The position numbers and the translations under genes were made by a program. The notes under the pieces are model-generated. The model was not told the DNA's origin. It saw only the letters and a list, made by a program, of their open reading frames with translations, and searched no databases. From assembly GCA_028694105.1 (NCBI GenBank), contig JAQUUC010000003.1:1-64000 (forward strand): 64,000 nucleotides of DNA, read 5' to 3'. The DNA is from Hespellia sp. GTDB lineage: Bacteria; Bacillota; Clostridia; Lachnospirales; Lachnospiraceae. Below are positions 1 through 7,600 of the stretch, piece after piece. How positions within the stretch are numbered: the stretch's first letter is position 1; the number at the start of each line of letters is the position of its first letter.

Positions 1-169
1 CGCGCTGTACCTCAATGTCCATATCATAATCATATTCTGCTATTAACATATTCCTGACCTCGCTTCCCTTCTTTTCCAAATACTCTACAAGAATTCCCTG
101 ATTCACACATTCTTCGATCGCTTTTTCAATTGCTGAGGATAAATCATCTTTTCCTTCTGATTCCTGATA
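1..169 (-). pseudogene. Truncated second copy of the Rpn-like nuclease gene
   Basis: Positions 1-169 are almost identical to 502-670, which lie inside the intact Rpn-like gene next door; I count five mismatches. The similarity stops abruptly at 169/670, so the 5' part encoding the nuclease core (roughly the first 190 residues) is absent. What remains encodes the region around the stretch beginning YQESEGKDDL and continues off the left edge. No ribosome binding site precedes the break point. It is best read as a 5'-truncated paralogue left by duplication or recombination; a full gene interrupted here cannot be judged because the window ends. Confidence 0.75.
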
Positions 170-193
170 AATCAACTGTTATCATAAAATACA

Positions 194-250
194 GAGCTGT
201 TGCGCTAAAAGGAAGCATACCAAATTGGTAAGCAGTTAGAACAACAGCTC
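194..250. repeat. Nested inverted repeat between the two Rpn copies
   Basis: Outer arms GAGCTGTTG (194-202) and CAACAGCTC (242-250) pair perfectly. A smaller palindrome, TACCAAATTGGTA, lies in the loop. It sits directly after the stop of the intact Rpn-like gene (minus strand) and is followed in that direction by a weak TATTTTA run, so it may terminate that transcript. It could equally be the end of a small mobile unit. Confidence 0.5.
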
Positions 251-259
251 TTATCAATT

Positions 260-1240
260 TCATTTCATTTTTTCTTCAAACTCTTGTACTGAGTTTACCC
301 TTGCTGCCATTTTGTGCCATCTTTTTAGTATCTCTAAATCTCTTTGCGCTTTAATTGTATTAATGAGTGCCTCTGGTATTTCTCCGTATTCTTCCAGAAG
401 TTCCAATATATCCTCTGCCTTTCCTTCCACCTTTCCTTCCATCTTTCCTTCTGCTTTTCCTTCCGCCCTTCCTTCCGCTTTTCCAAGCATATGTGCCTCT
501 TCGCGCTGTACCTCAATGTCCATATCATAATCATATTCTGCTATTAACATATTCCTGACCTCGCTTCCCTTCTTTTCCAAATAACCTACAAGAATTCCCT
601 GATTCACACATTCTTCGATCGCTTTTTCTATTGCTGATGATAAGTCATCTTTTCCTTCTGATTCCTGATACTTCCGAATTGTATCTATGAAGATTCCATA
701 CTCTTTTAAGGTTGGGCATTTTTCAAGAAGATCATGACCTATATCCGGGTTAATATTAATCACTTTCACCTGCAGTTCAAGCGTTGGATTCTCATCCTGT
801 ACTTGGAACGCATCGGAAATCTTTAGTACCGTTTCCTTTTCTTTCCAGTCCAGTCCATTATAAAAGGTGTAAAATTCCGGTTTGGGAATCTTAACCAGCT
901 GCTTTTTATAGCGGTCCTTCACCGGTACAATCTGTTCATATGCTCTTCCACAGTACATTAAGTTCCGCAAAGGCATATTGGCATTGATTGTGGACTGTTG
1001 CTCTGAAAAGATAAGAATCTTATCCTCTACTCCGAACGATGTGTCATTTTCAAAATTCATGTACAGCGTTTTATCTACACGCATCTTTTTTACCTTTGTC
1101 TCTAAAGGCAACTGTTCTTCATGGAGTGCGTTATAGAGCTCAATATCTCTTGCATTTGCCCCATCATCCTGCATGTACAGATCTGTGAACATACTGCTTT
1201 TATGCTCTCGGTTTGCTTTTGGTTCTTTGTTCTGATTCAT
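260..1240 (-). CDS. Rpn-family PD-(D/E)XK nuclease / putative transposase
   Basis: Encodes 326 residues. The family comprises recombination-promoting nucleases with a PD-(D/E)XK core (RpnA-E in E. coli), often annotated as transposases. The sequence shows the characteristic block SEQQSTINANMPLR near residue 80, matching the E-x-Q plus NxNMPLR pattern of clostridial members, followed by a helical middle region. Near the C-terminus is a low-complexity tail of repeated (G-K/R-A/M/V-E) units, about residues 250-275, typical of the family. The start ATG at 1240 has GGAGG six bases upstream. A 97%-identical fragment of the gene lies downstream at 1-169. The repeated tail is prone to slippage. Host function is unknown. 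Confidence 0.85.
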   Translation of the reverse strand: MNQNKEPKANREHKSSMFTDLYMQDDGANARDIELYNALHEEQLPLETKVKKMRVDKTLYMNFENDTSFGVEDKILIFSEQQSTINANMPLRNLMYCGRAYEQIVPVKDRYKKQLVKIPKPEFYTFYNGLDWKEKETVLKISDAFQVQDENPTLELQVKVININPDIGHDLLEKCPTLKEYGIFIDTIRKYQESEGKDDLSSAIEKAIEECVNQGILVGYLEKKGSEVRNMLIAEYDYDMDIEVQREEAHMLGKAEGRAEGKAEGKMEGKVEGKAEDILELLEEYGEIPEALINTIKAQRDLEILKRWHKMAARVNSVQEFEEKMK

Positions 1241-1600
1241 AGAAATCCTCCTTTGTGGAATTCACAAAAGAAGTATTTCTCTATAGTAATAGTATACCTA
1301 AGAGCACACACCTAGACAAGCATCTTTTGCAAATTCATTTTATTGTTCAACTTTTGAAAACTGGCTGAAACGCCATATGACTTTACGACAAAAGACTTTG
1401 TCATGAAAGATGTTTCAATTGTAACAGATGTTATATCGAAATGCAATTGCAAATAATCACAAGCTCTCTGCAATTTAAGGCCCCTTAAATGCAGGGCTGT
1501 CGCACTAGCTGATTAAATGCAGCAGTGCGCAGCTCCTTTACTTCAATCCACTCATCCGACGTCAGTGGCTCATAATTGGAATACATACAAAAACAGTTAA
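1241..1600. other. Intergenic region with hairpin remnant and a 41-codon ORF
   Basis: No family-level gene is recognised. The minus strand carries a 41-codon ORF (1610 to 1485, starting MEVINCFCMY and ending LVRQPCI) that overlaps the 3' end of the AbiEii gene but lacks a ribosome binding site, so it is doubtful. Positions 1495-1511 read GGGCTGTCGCACTAGCT, the same left arm as the terminator at 53501-53543, here followed by a degenerate right arm. This suggests a decayed terminator or element end. Confidence 0.4.
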
Positions 1601-2500
1601 TCACTTCCATTTCTTTTCTTTACAGGTCCATTTCTTATCAAAAGTTTGTCCATCAATGATTGATATTATCACTGGTTCCATAAAAATGTGTATTCGGTCT
1701 AATGTCTCTTGAAAGTTTAGTTCTGCCTCTTTTGCAGGTTCGAATGCTTTCCATTGTGTACTAAGAAACTGATTATCTGCAAAAACTGCAATTTTTTCAA
1801 ATTCGCCCCGCCTCAGTGCATGTCCCCTATGCTCGGATGTCTTTTGAACCGCCTCTGATAATAGTTTTCCCTCAAAGTCAAACATATTGGATAAATAGTA
1901 AATATCAAAAAAGTCCTTCATTCTGCTTGTGGTTTCCATACGCTGCAGTATGGCATCCATTTTCTCTGCAATTGTACTTTCTATAGAGTAAGTGCATATT
2001 TCAGGTTTAGAAAATCCTTCTAATCTAGTAGTCAATGCACGTATTTCTGCATTTGGAACAATCACATCATCAATACCTACATCTATTGAAAATGGTACCT
2101 TTACATTTTTTATTTTACCAATCAATTTTGTTTTCACACCCGGATATTTCTTTTCTAATGTAATCTGTTCTGCTCCGGTTACTTCCAGCGTTATATAATC
2201 ATTTTCACTTTCTTGTTCACAAATTTCCTGCATCACAGATTGAATATTGCTTAGTTCATTGGACATCCAGCGAATCATAAAGTCCATATCTCTGGTAGGT
2301 CTACTGTCAAATTGGGTTAATGTATATATAAACATACCCCCTTTTAAAATCATATTATCTCTAAATTTTGAAGTTGATAATCTTCTTAAAAATTCCTCCT
2401 GAAAGAAAAGCTGAAGACTTAACTGATAGTTAATCCCTTCCTTCTTTGCCTGATTCTTTAATCTGGCCAATATTGATGCTTCAATATTAGTTATAGCCAT
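1601..2500 (-). CDS. abiEii: AbiEii/AbiGii-type nucleotidyltransferase toxin
   Basis: 299 residues. AbiEii is the toxin of type IV toxin-antitoxin/abortive-infection pairs and is a DNA-polymerase-beta-like nucleotidyltransferase reported to use GTP or CTP and to modify tRNA in some members. Visible motifs are the KGG strand at residues 53-55, the metal-binding DMD at 71-73 preceded by RPTR, an AEK motif in the second half and RMKDFFDIYY, all characteristic of the family. It is the distal gene of a two-gene operon: its ATG overlaps the last 10 bases of the antitoxin gene, and GGGAGGT lies 11 bases upstream. Length matches the family, so the gene looks intact. Role in phage defence is inferred from the family. 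Confidence 0.9.
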   Translation of the reverse strand: MAITNIEASILARLKNQAKKEGINYQLSLQLFFQEEFLRRLSTSKFRDNMILKGGMFIYTLTQFDSRPTRDMDFMIRWMSNELSNIQSVMQEICEQESENDYITLEVTGAEQITLEKKYPGVKTKLIGKIKNVKVPFSIDVGIDDVIVPNAEIRALTTRLEGFSKPEICTYSIESTIAEKMDAILQRMETTSRMKDFFDIYYLSNMFDFEGKLLSEAVQKTSEHRGHALRRGEFEKIAVFADNQFLSTQWKAFEPAKEAELNFQETLDRIHIFMEPVIISIIDGQTFDKKWTCKEKKWK

Positions 2501-3084
2501 ATCGCAAGTACCTCCCTTACCTTTTTCTCTACACGTAGCAACTTTGCATACTCCGCCAGTCTTACCCTGTCTTTTTTATCATCTCGAAGATAATGTTGAA
2601 TTGCAAAATTAAATACCTCTGCATCGATCTTCTTTCTATGCAGAAGACAATCACATATTGTTCTGTCCCTATCATAAATAGATATTTCAACCCCGTCTAT
2701 TTTCACTTTTACTGCACCTGCAAGCAGACGATCGGTGGCAATAAAGTGTGGTTTAATCAGTGGATAGTCTATTTCAAATCTGGTTCTTGCACTTTTATTA
2801 TCAACTGCAATATGCCATGCTGAAGGTGTTCTTTCTGTGTATCCATAGTAATCCAGTGCACTTTCCATACAGATAATGCTATCTGGAAAGAGCTTTGCAA
2901 TCAAAGGTATATCAGAAAAAGAGTTTTCGTCCATATACTGATAATACCCTCTGCGAATCTGCTCGACCTCGCCATTATCTATCAATTGTTTTAGATTCCT
3001 ATAATAAATTCCGTTTTCATTGAGCTGCGATGTACGCATAACACCGTCATATTTTTTAAATATGTTTTTTACATTTTTTTTCAT
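2491..3084 (-). CDS. abiEi: AbiEi-family antitoxin / autorepressor
   Basis: 197 residues from the ATG at 3084, chosen because GGAG lies five bases upstream; a longer version from 3105 has no ribosome binding site. The N-terminus (KYDGVMRTSQLNENGI, about residues 10-30) is the winged-helix domain of AbiEi antitoxins; the C-terminal part carries the IYDRDRTICDCL segment seen in the family. AbiEi proteins neutralise the cognate nucleotidyltransferase and repress their own promoter by binding inverted repeats. The gene precedes and overlaps abiEii by 10 bases. A palindrome overlapping its -10 box fits autoregulation. Confidence 0.87.
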   Translation of the reverse strand: MKKNVKNIFKKYDGVMRTSQLNENGIYYRNLKQLIDNGEVEQIRRGYYQYMDENSFSDIPLIAKLFPDSIICMESALDYYGYTERTPSAWHIAVDNKSARTRFEIDYPLIKPHFIATDRLLAGAVKVKIDGVEISIYDRDRTICDCLLHRKKIDAEVFNFAIQHYLRDDKKDRVRLAEYAKLLRVEKKVREVLAIWL

Positions 3085-3143
3085 CTTTTCTCCAATACAA
3101 CACATTATATTACACTAAACTATACAATTTCTATTGAACTTTT

Positions 3144-3177
3144 GTATAATTATACTTCATACATCTCTGATTGTCTA
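3144..3177 (-). promoter_or_regulatory. abiE promoter with palindromic operator
   Basis: On the minus strand TAGACA (3177-3172) and TATAAT (3154-3149) are separated by 17 bases. The -10 box is embedded in the perfect 12-base palindrome GTATAATTATAC (3144-3155). A related half, CTATACAAT, follows at about 3119-3127. This is where an autorepressing AbiEi would be expected to bind. Confidence 0.55.
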
Positions 3178-3227
3178 TTACGATTATTAATCAATGAAAT
3201 ATCAGCGGAAAAACAGAGCGCGCTCCG

Positions 3228-4040
3228 CTACTGCACAGTCTGGGACAAACGGTTCTTCAGCTCCATATAGCGCGCCCGGCTGACGGGAAGCTCCTGCCCG
3301 TTGGTCAGAACAACTTTGTACCGGCAGAAGGATGCGATGTGAGTGATATTGACGGCGTAGCTCTTATGGATGCGCAGGAACTCGGCAGGCATCTTCTTGA
3401 AATATTCCGCCAGAAGACCGACCGCCTCGAAATCCCCGGTGCTCGTGCACACGGTGCAGTTCTGGTTTGCCGCCTTCAGATAGAGGACCTCTGTGCTGCG
3501 CGGATAGCGGAACATACCATCCCTGCCGCGGAAGACCAGCTTGTCCACATCGGAATTCATCGCATCCATCCGTTTCATGTAGTTGAAAAAGGGAGAATGC
3601 TCTGTCAGACGGTCCTGCGGAAGCGGAATCTGATTCAGCGGAATATCCTGCGCATGGGAGCCGTGGACATGAACCAGCCGAAGCTCACCGTCCATCCGCC
3701 GCCAGACATAGGTTCCCCGCACATGTGCATAGATCACGCTGCCATCCGACAGCGCCGCGGTGGCCTTGTACCGGCCATAGACAACCCATACATTGTGCTC
3801 GTGGAACAGCAGATGGTATTCTTCATCTGACAGCATGACGGACGGCTCCTGATATTCGTTCTCTGTCACCCGCAAAAATTCCTCCAGCCCTTCACACCAC
3901 TGGAAATCATTCGAGCCAATCCACATAAAATCGTCCGACATCGGGGCGGTAGTGTAGCCCTTGTCGCGGTAGTAGAAGCTGCGGACATTCTCCATCGTCC
4001 TGCGAATCAGTTCTTCATCACTGATAAATTGTTTCCCCAT
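3228..4040 (-). CDS. LytTR response regulator-like protein with NTF2/SnoaL-like sensor domain
   Basis: 270 residues from ATG 4040, preferred because GGAGG lies eight bases upstream (the in-frame ATG at 4061 has none). Residues about 10-135 resemble a SnoaL/NTF2-like fold (MSDDFMWIG, VYGRYKATAALSDG, VWRRMDGELRLVHVHGS). Residues about 170-270 are a LytTR DNA-binding domain (EVLYLKAANQNCTVCT, FLRIHKSYAVN, ITHI, LPVSRARY). There is no receiver domain, so the NTF2-like part may sense a small ligand. It is transcribed divergently from the pilus locus, and LytTR-like repeats lie between them, so it probably controls that locus and perhaps itself. Confidence 0.85.
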   Translation of the reverse strand: MGKQFISDEELIRRTMENVRSFYYRDKGYTTAPMSDDFMWIGSNDFQWCEGLEEFLRVTENEYQEPSVMLSDEEYHLLFHEHNVWVVYGRYKATAALSDGSVIYAHVRGTYVWRRMDGELRLVHVHGSHAQDIPLNQIPLPQDRLTEHSPFFNYMKRMDAMNSDVDKLVFRGRDGMFRYPRSTEVLYLKAANQNCTVCTSTGDFEAVGLLAEYFKKMPAEFLRIHKSYAVNITHIASFCRYKVVLTNGQELPVSRARYMELKNRLSQTVQ

Positions 4041-4074
4041 TCCATTTTCCTCCGGTTCCATCTTTTATAAGGTT

Positions 4075-4103
4075 ATTATACAGAAACAAGAGCGGAAATA
4101 CAA
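4075..4103 (-). promoter_or_regulatory. Promoter of the LytTR regulator gene
   Basis: Minus-strand TTGTAT (4103-4098), 17-base spacer, TATAAT (4080-4075). It gives a leader of about 30 bases before the ATG at 4040. Its -35 box ends eight bases from the first LytTR-type repeat, so autoregulation is possible. Confidence 0.6.
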
Positions 4104-4111
4104 TACAAATT

Positions 4112-4141
4112 TACCGGTTACACATAAAAATATACCGTTTA
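4112..4141 (+). promoter_or_regulatory. LytTR-type direct-repeat operator
   Basis: Two nine-base direct repeats, TACCGGTTA (4112-4120) and TACCGTTTA (4133-4141), are spaced 21 bases start to start, i.e. a 12-base gap. This is the spacing known for AgrA/ComE/LytTR sites. The pair ends nine bases before the -35 box of the + strand promoter, an activator position. Confidence 0.7.
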
Positions 4142-4149
4142 CTTAGTGA

Positions 4150-4178
4150 TTGACATCACTTTGGGGATGCGGTAAAAT
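4150..4178 (+). promoter_or_regulatory. Promoter of the pilus/SipW operon
   Basis: TTGACA (4150-4155), 17 bases, TAAAAT (4173-4178): a near-consensus sigma-A promoter. Just downstream GTATGCAC occurs twice with a 20-base pitch (4181 and 4201) and CGGTAAA twice (4170 and 4210), a possible second operator in the early transcribed region. The leader to the first gene is about 220 bases and AT-rich, with no ORF or clear terminator. Confidence 0.7.
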
Positions 4179-4405
4179 GTGTATGCACGATAACAATCGC
4201 GTATGCACACGGTAAATCTAATCCACCGAATTGCAAAATTCAACAAAAAACATTACACAATTCAACATTTTTCACAAAAAAGTAAAATAAAGTAATATGA
4301 TATAGAAAATGTAATGGATTATGTAATAGAACATACGCTATTATGATAGCACAGAGTAGGAAACTATAGAGGTATCATAATTAAGTAAAAGGAGTCGGAA
4401 AGCGT

Positions 4406-4615
4406 ATGAGTGGAGATAGGAAGCCCGCGAGTACCTTCATTGTGAAAATTCTGGAACAACAGAACGCCACATGGCAGGGGAACATTACATGGGTGGAAGA
4501 GAATAGAGAACAGTATTTCCGTAGCACCTTGGAATTACTTAAGATGATAGACGGTGCATTAGTGAAACAGAACGAAGCAGTTGAAGGGAAAGAAGGAGGA
4601 AGCCATGAGAAGTAA
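4406..4615 (+). CDS. Small protein preceding the giant adhesin
   Basis: 69 residues. First gene after the pilus promoter, with GGAG 11 bases upstream, and its last 11 bases overlap the start of the adhesin gene, implying translational coupling. It has no signal peptide or membrane segment. The body reads as a compact conserved-looking domain: FIVKILEQQ, then NATWQGNITWVE, then FRSTLELLKMIDGAL. I recall small Firmicutes proteins with this ATWQG...W...FRS.LEL pattern beside surface loci but cannot verify it here. Function unknown; a cytoplasmic regulator or coupling factor is conceivable. It is a real gene candidate rather than a shadow because of the coupling and the organised motif. Confidence 0.6.
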   Translation: MSGDRKPASTFIVKILEQQNATWQGNITWVEENREQYFRSTLELLKMIDGALVKQNEAVEGKEGGSHEK

Positions 4616-7600
4616 TAGAAAGAGAAGATTAATAGCATTAGTGCTTTGCATGGTGCTCGTGCTCGGCGGAAGCGTCCCATCACTTTTATTTGATAGTTTT
4701 AACGCAGACGAGATCAGTAGTGGGGAGAACGCTCCGGAAGTACAGAGCGAGACAGAAGAAGCACAGGAGCCGGTAGCAGTAGAGGAACCGGCAGCAGCAG
4801 AGGAGCCGGCGGTGCAGGAACCAGCGGCAGTGCAGGAACCGGCGGCAGAGACCGTGGTAGAGGAACTGGCAGCACCATATCAGGATGCGGTAGAACTGAA
4901 GCAGGACCTGTACGACGCAGAGGGGAATGTCATCTGCACCGTTACAGCGAAGATTCCGGCAGAGACATTCGCAGCGAACACTTCCGAAGTGACGATGGAA
5001 GTGAAGCAGACAGACACAGAGACAGCGGATGCAGTTAAGGCACTGATGGAAAAGAGCCTTGCAGAAGACAAAGTATTAGGCAGTTACTTCTTATATAATG
5101 TAGAGTTCAAAGTCAACGGAGAGAAGACAGAACCCGGGAAAGCAATCGACCTTACATTTGAACAGAAGGATTTCCAAATCGGAGATGTAAAAAAAGCGAG
5201 CGCGATCTATTATAATGAAGCAAATTCCATCGCAGGAAATACAGAAGCAGAGATCATCGGAATCACTCAGAGAAATGACAAGATCGAAGAACTTCAAAAT
5301 GCAGGACAGAGTCTTGACACGATGGATGAAGATTACGACTTATCAGAATTTACATTGAACGAAGATGGAACAGCACAGAAGATTCAGATGGACGCAAGAC
5401 GCTCCACCATCTACGGCTGCTTCCTTACAGAAGACAAACCGGCAGACACAGCTGCAGGAGATACAGCAGCCGATACGGGAACAACAGTTCCGGACACAAC
5501 GGTTCCGGATACAGCAGGTGACAACATCTATACAATGGATGATCAGACAGACAACACAGCTGATTCAGATATTATGACAGAGGAACCAACCGAGGAAGTC
5601 ATAACAGATTCACTTACATATGAAGATAATGATGTAACAGTAACAGTTAGTGCAAATGAAAAAGGAATTATCCCAGAGGGAGCAACACTTCAGGTTATTC
5701 CAATTTTGCCGGAGACGCAGGCGAGTGTTACAACAGCCTCAACAATTGCAGTGCCGGAGAAAAAAGAAGCAACAACACTTTCTGCAGCTGCAAATCAATC
5801 AGCAGAAGCAAAGGTAGTTACCCCGGCAAGTTCAGCAAGCGAATACGAAAAAGTAAAAACTCAGCTGGAGGAAAAAGCAGAGAATGAAGATTACGACATC
5901 GCAGGTTTCCTCGCTTATGATATCAGCTTCATCGACAAAGATGGCAACAAAGTAGAACCGAACGGAAATGTAAAAGTAGTCATCGACTACAAGCAAGAAG
6001 CAATTCCGGAAGGTGTCAATGCAGAAGACGATCTTGATGTAACGGTAATGCATTTCGAGGAGAACAGTGCTGGTAATGTCAAAGATGTAGTCGACATGGT
6101 AGCAGATGATACGAAGACAGCTGCAGTGGAAACGACAGACAGTGCGCAGGTAAAAAAAGCAGAATTTGAAACGGACAGCTTTTCGACCTTTACGGTAACA
6201 TGGAAACGTTTCGGCAATAAGTACACGATTGGTATTCAATATGTAAACACAAATGGTGATTCAATAGATGGAAAAACGGGGAACAGTGACACATTAGATC
6301 CGGGCGATATCATTACTTTAAGTGATCCTACATACAATGTGAACATTCAAAATTATGCGTTTGATCATGCAGAGATAAGACCAGAGAATCAAGCAGTTAC
6401 AATTACTGGTGCGAGATATTATAGAAATAGTAGTGGGAACTCTAAAAATCGATATCAGTATACAACAGCTACTAGCCCATCGGCACAAAGCAATTGGAGT
6501 ACATATGATTATGGAAAAGCAGAGACAATTTATATGGTCTATAGACCGGCATATGAGTTCTATGATTTTAATGGAAACTCATTGACGAACAGTTCTTATC
6601 AGGCATTACTTGATGCGATGATAAAGAATGTTGAGACGGATCCCGATGTTTCAATTAAAAACTGGACGCGTTCAAGCAAATATGTTAATTTGACGAAACT
6701 TACTAATGAAAGTACTAGTAACTGGAATTGGAACAGCTTAAGTTCACTGAATTTGGATCTAACGGATGCTTCACAGGTTTGGGACGGTTCGCGGTTGAAC
6801 AGCGCTGGTCGGGTGAACCACAACTATAATAATTATATTGATCGCTATGGCAGCGGAGCAGGTGATTATCATGATACTGTCTCAGTATATAATAATGAGC
6901 TTCTTGATTCGGCAACATGGAAAAAAGACGATAATGCTAACCAATCGACATCTTCCATGTATCGTTTCAGAGGAGAATTTACGATTCCGGAGAATATGAA
7001 TCCAAACGAGTATTCATTTACATTGGATCAGGTTACACCGGGAAACAGTATTTATATCAACGATGATGTGTACGTATTTGTTTATCCAAAGAATGTAACG
7101 TTGACTAATGATAACTTCATGGACTATCTGGCATTCTGGACTGGGACAGCAAATCAGTCAGGAACAATTTCTTTCCATGGAAGAATAGGAACGCAGGTAG
7201 AACAGAGTACTGATAGCAATGTGAATAAATATTCTGATTATTCCAAAGTAACAGATGGCTGGAAGATGGCGGCGGTGGAAGATAATGCCGCAAATGCTAT
7301 TCTGAATGCATATAGGCAAAATGGAACAAAAGATTTTTATGTAGATGTTATCACCGATGATTACGATGGTGGTGGCGGAATGTATCGTCTGAAGATGGAG
7401 ACAAACCTACAGAAAAGATATCCGGTAGAGTTTACAAAGGTAGATGTAATTGATATGGCAACGCCGGTTGCAGGTGCAAAGTTTGAACTCGATCAGGTGG
7501 ACTCTGATGGAAAAGCAACAGGGGTTCATTATGATACAACATCAGGAAGTGATGGAAAAGTAACAGTCAACGTAGTTGCTGGTATTTATCATATGACAGA

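Noticed and set aside
1485-1610. 41-codon minus-strand ORF after abiEii
   Set aside because: No ribosome binding site and it includes the hairpin remnant; mentioned in the intergenic entry but not called as a gene.
3339-3830. + strand frame of 163 residues opposite the LytTR gene
   Set aside because: Antisense to a clear NTF2/LytTR coding sequence; no family resemblance.
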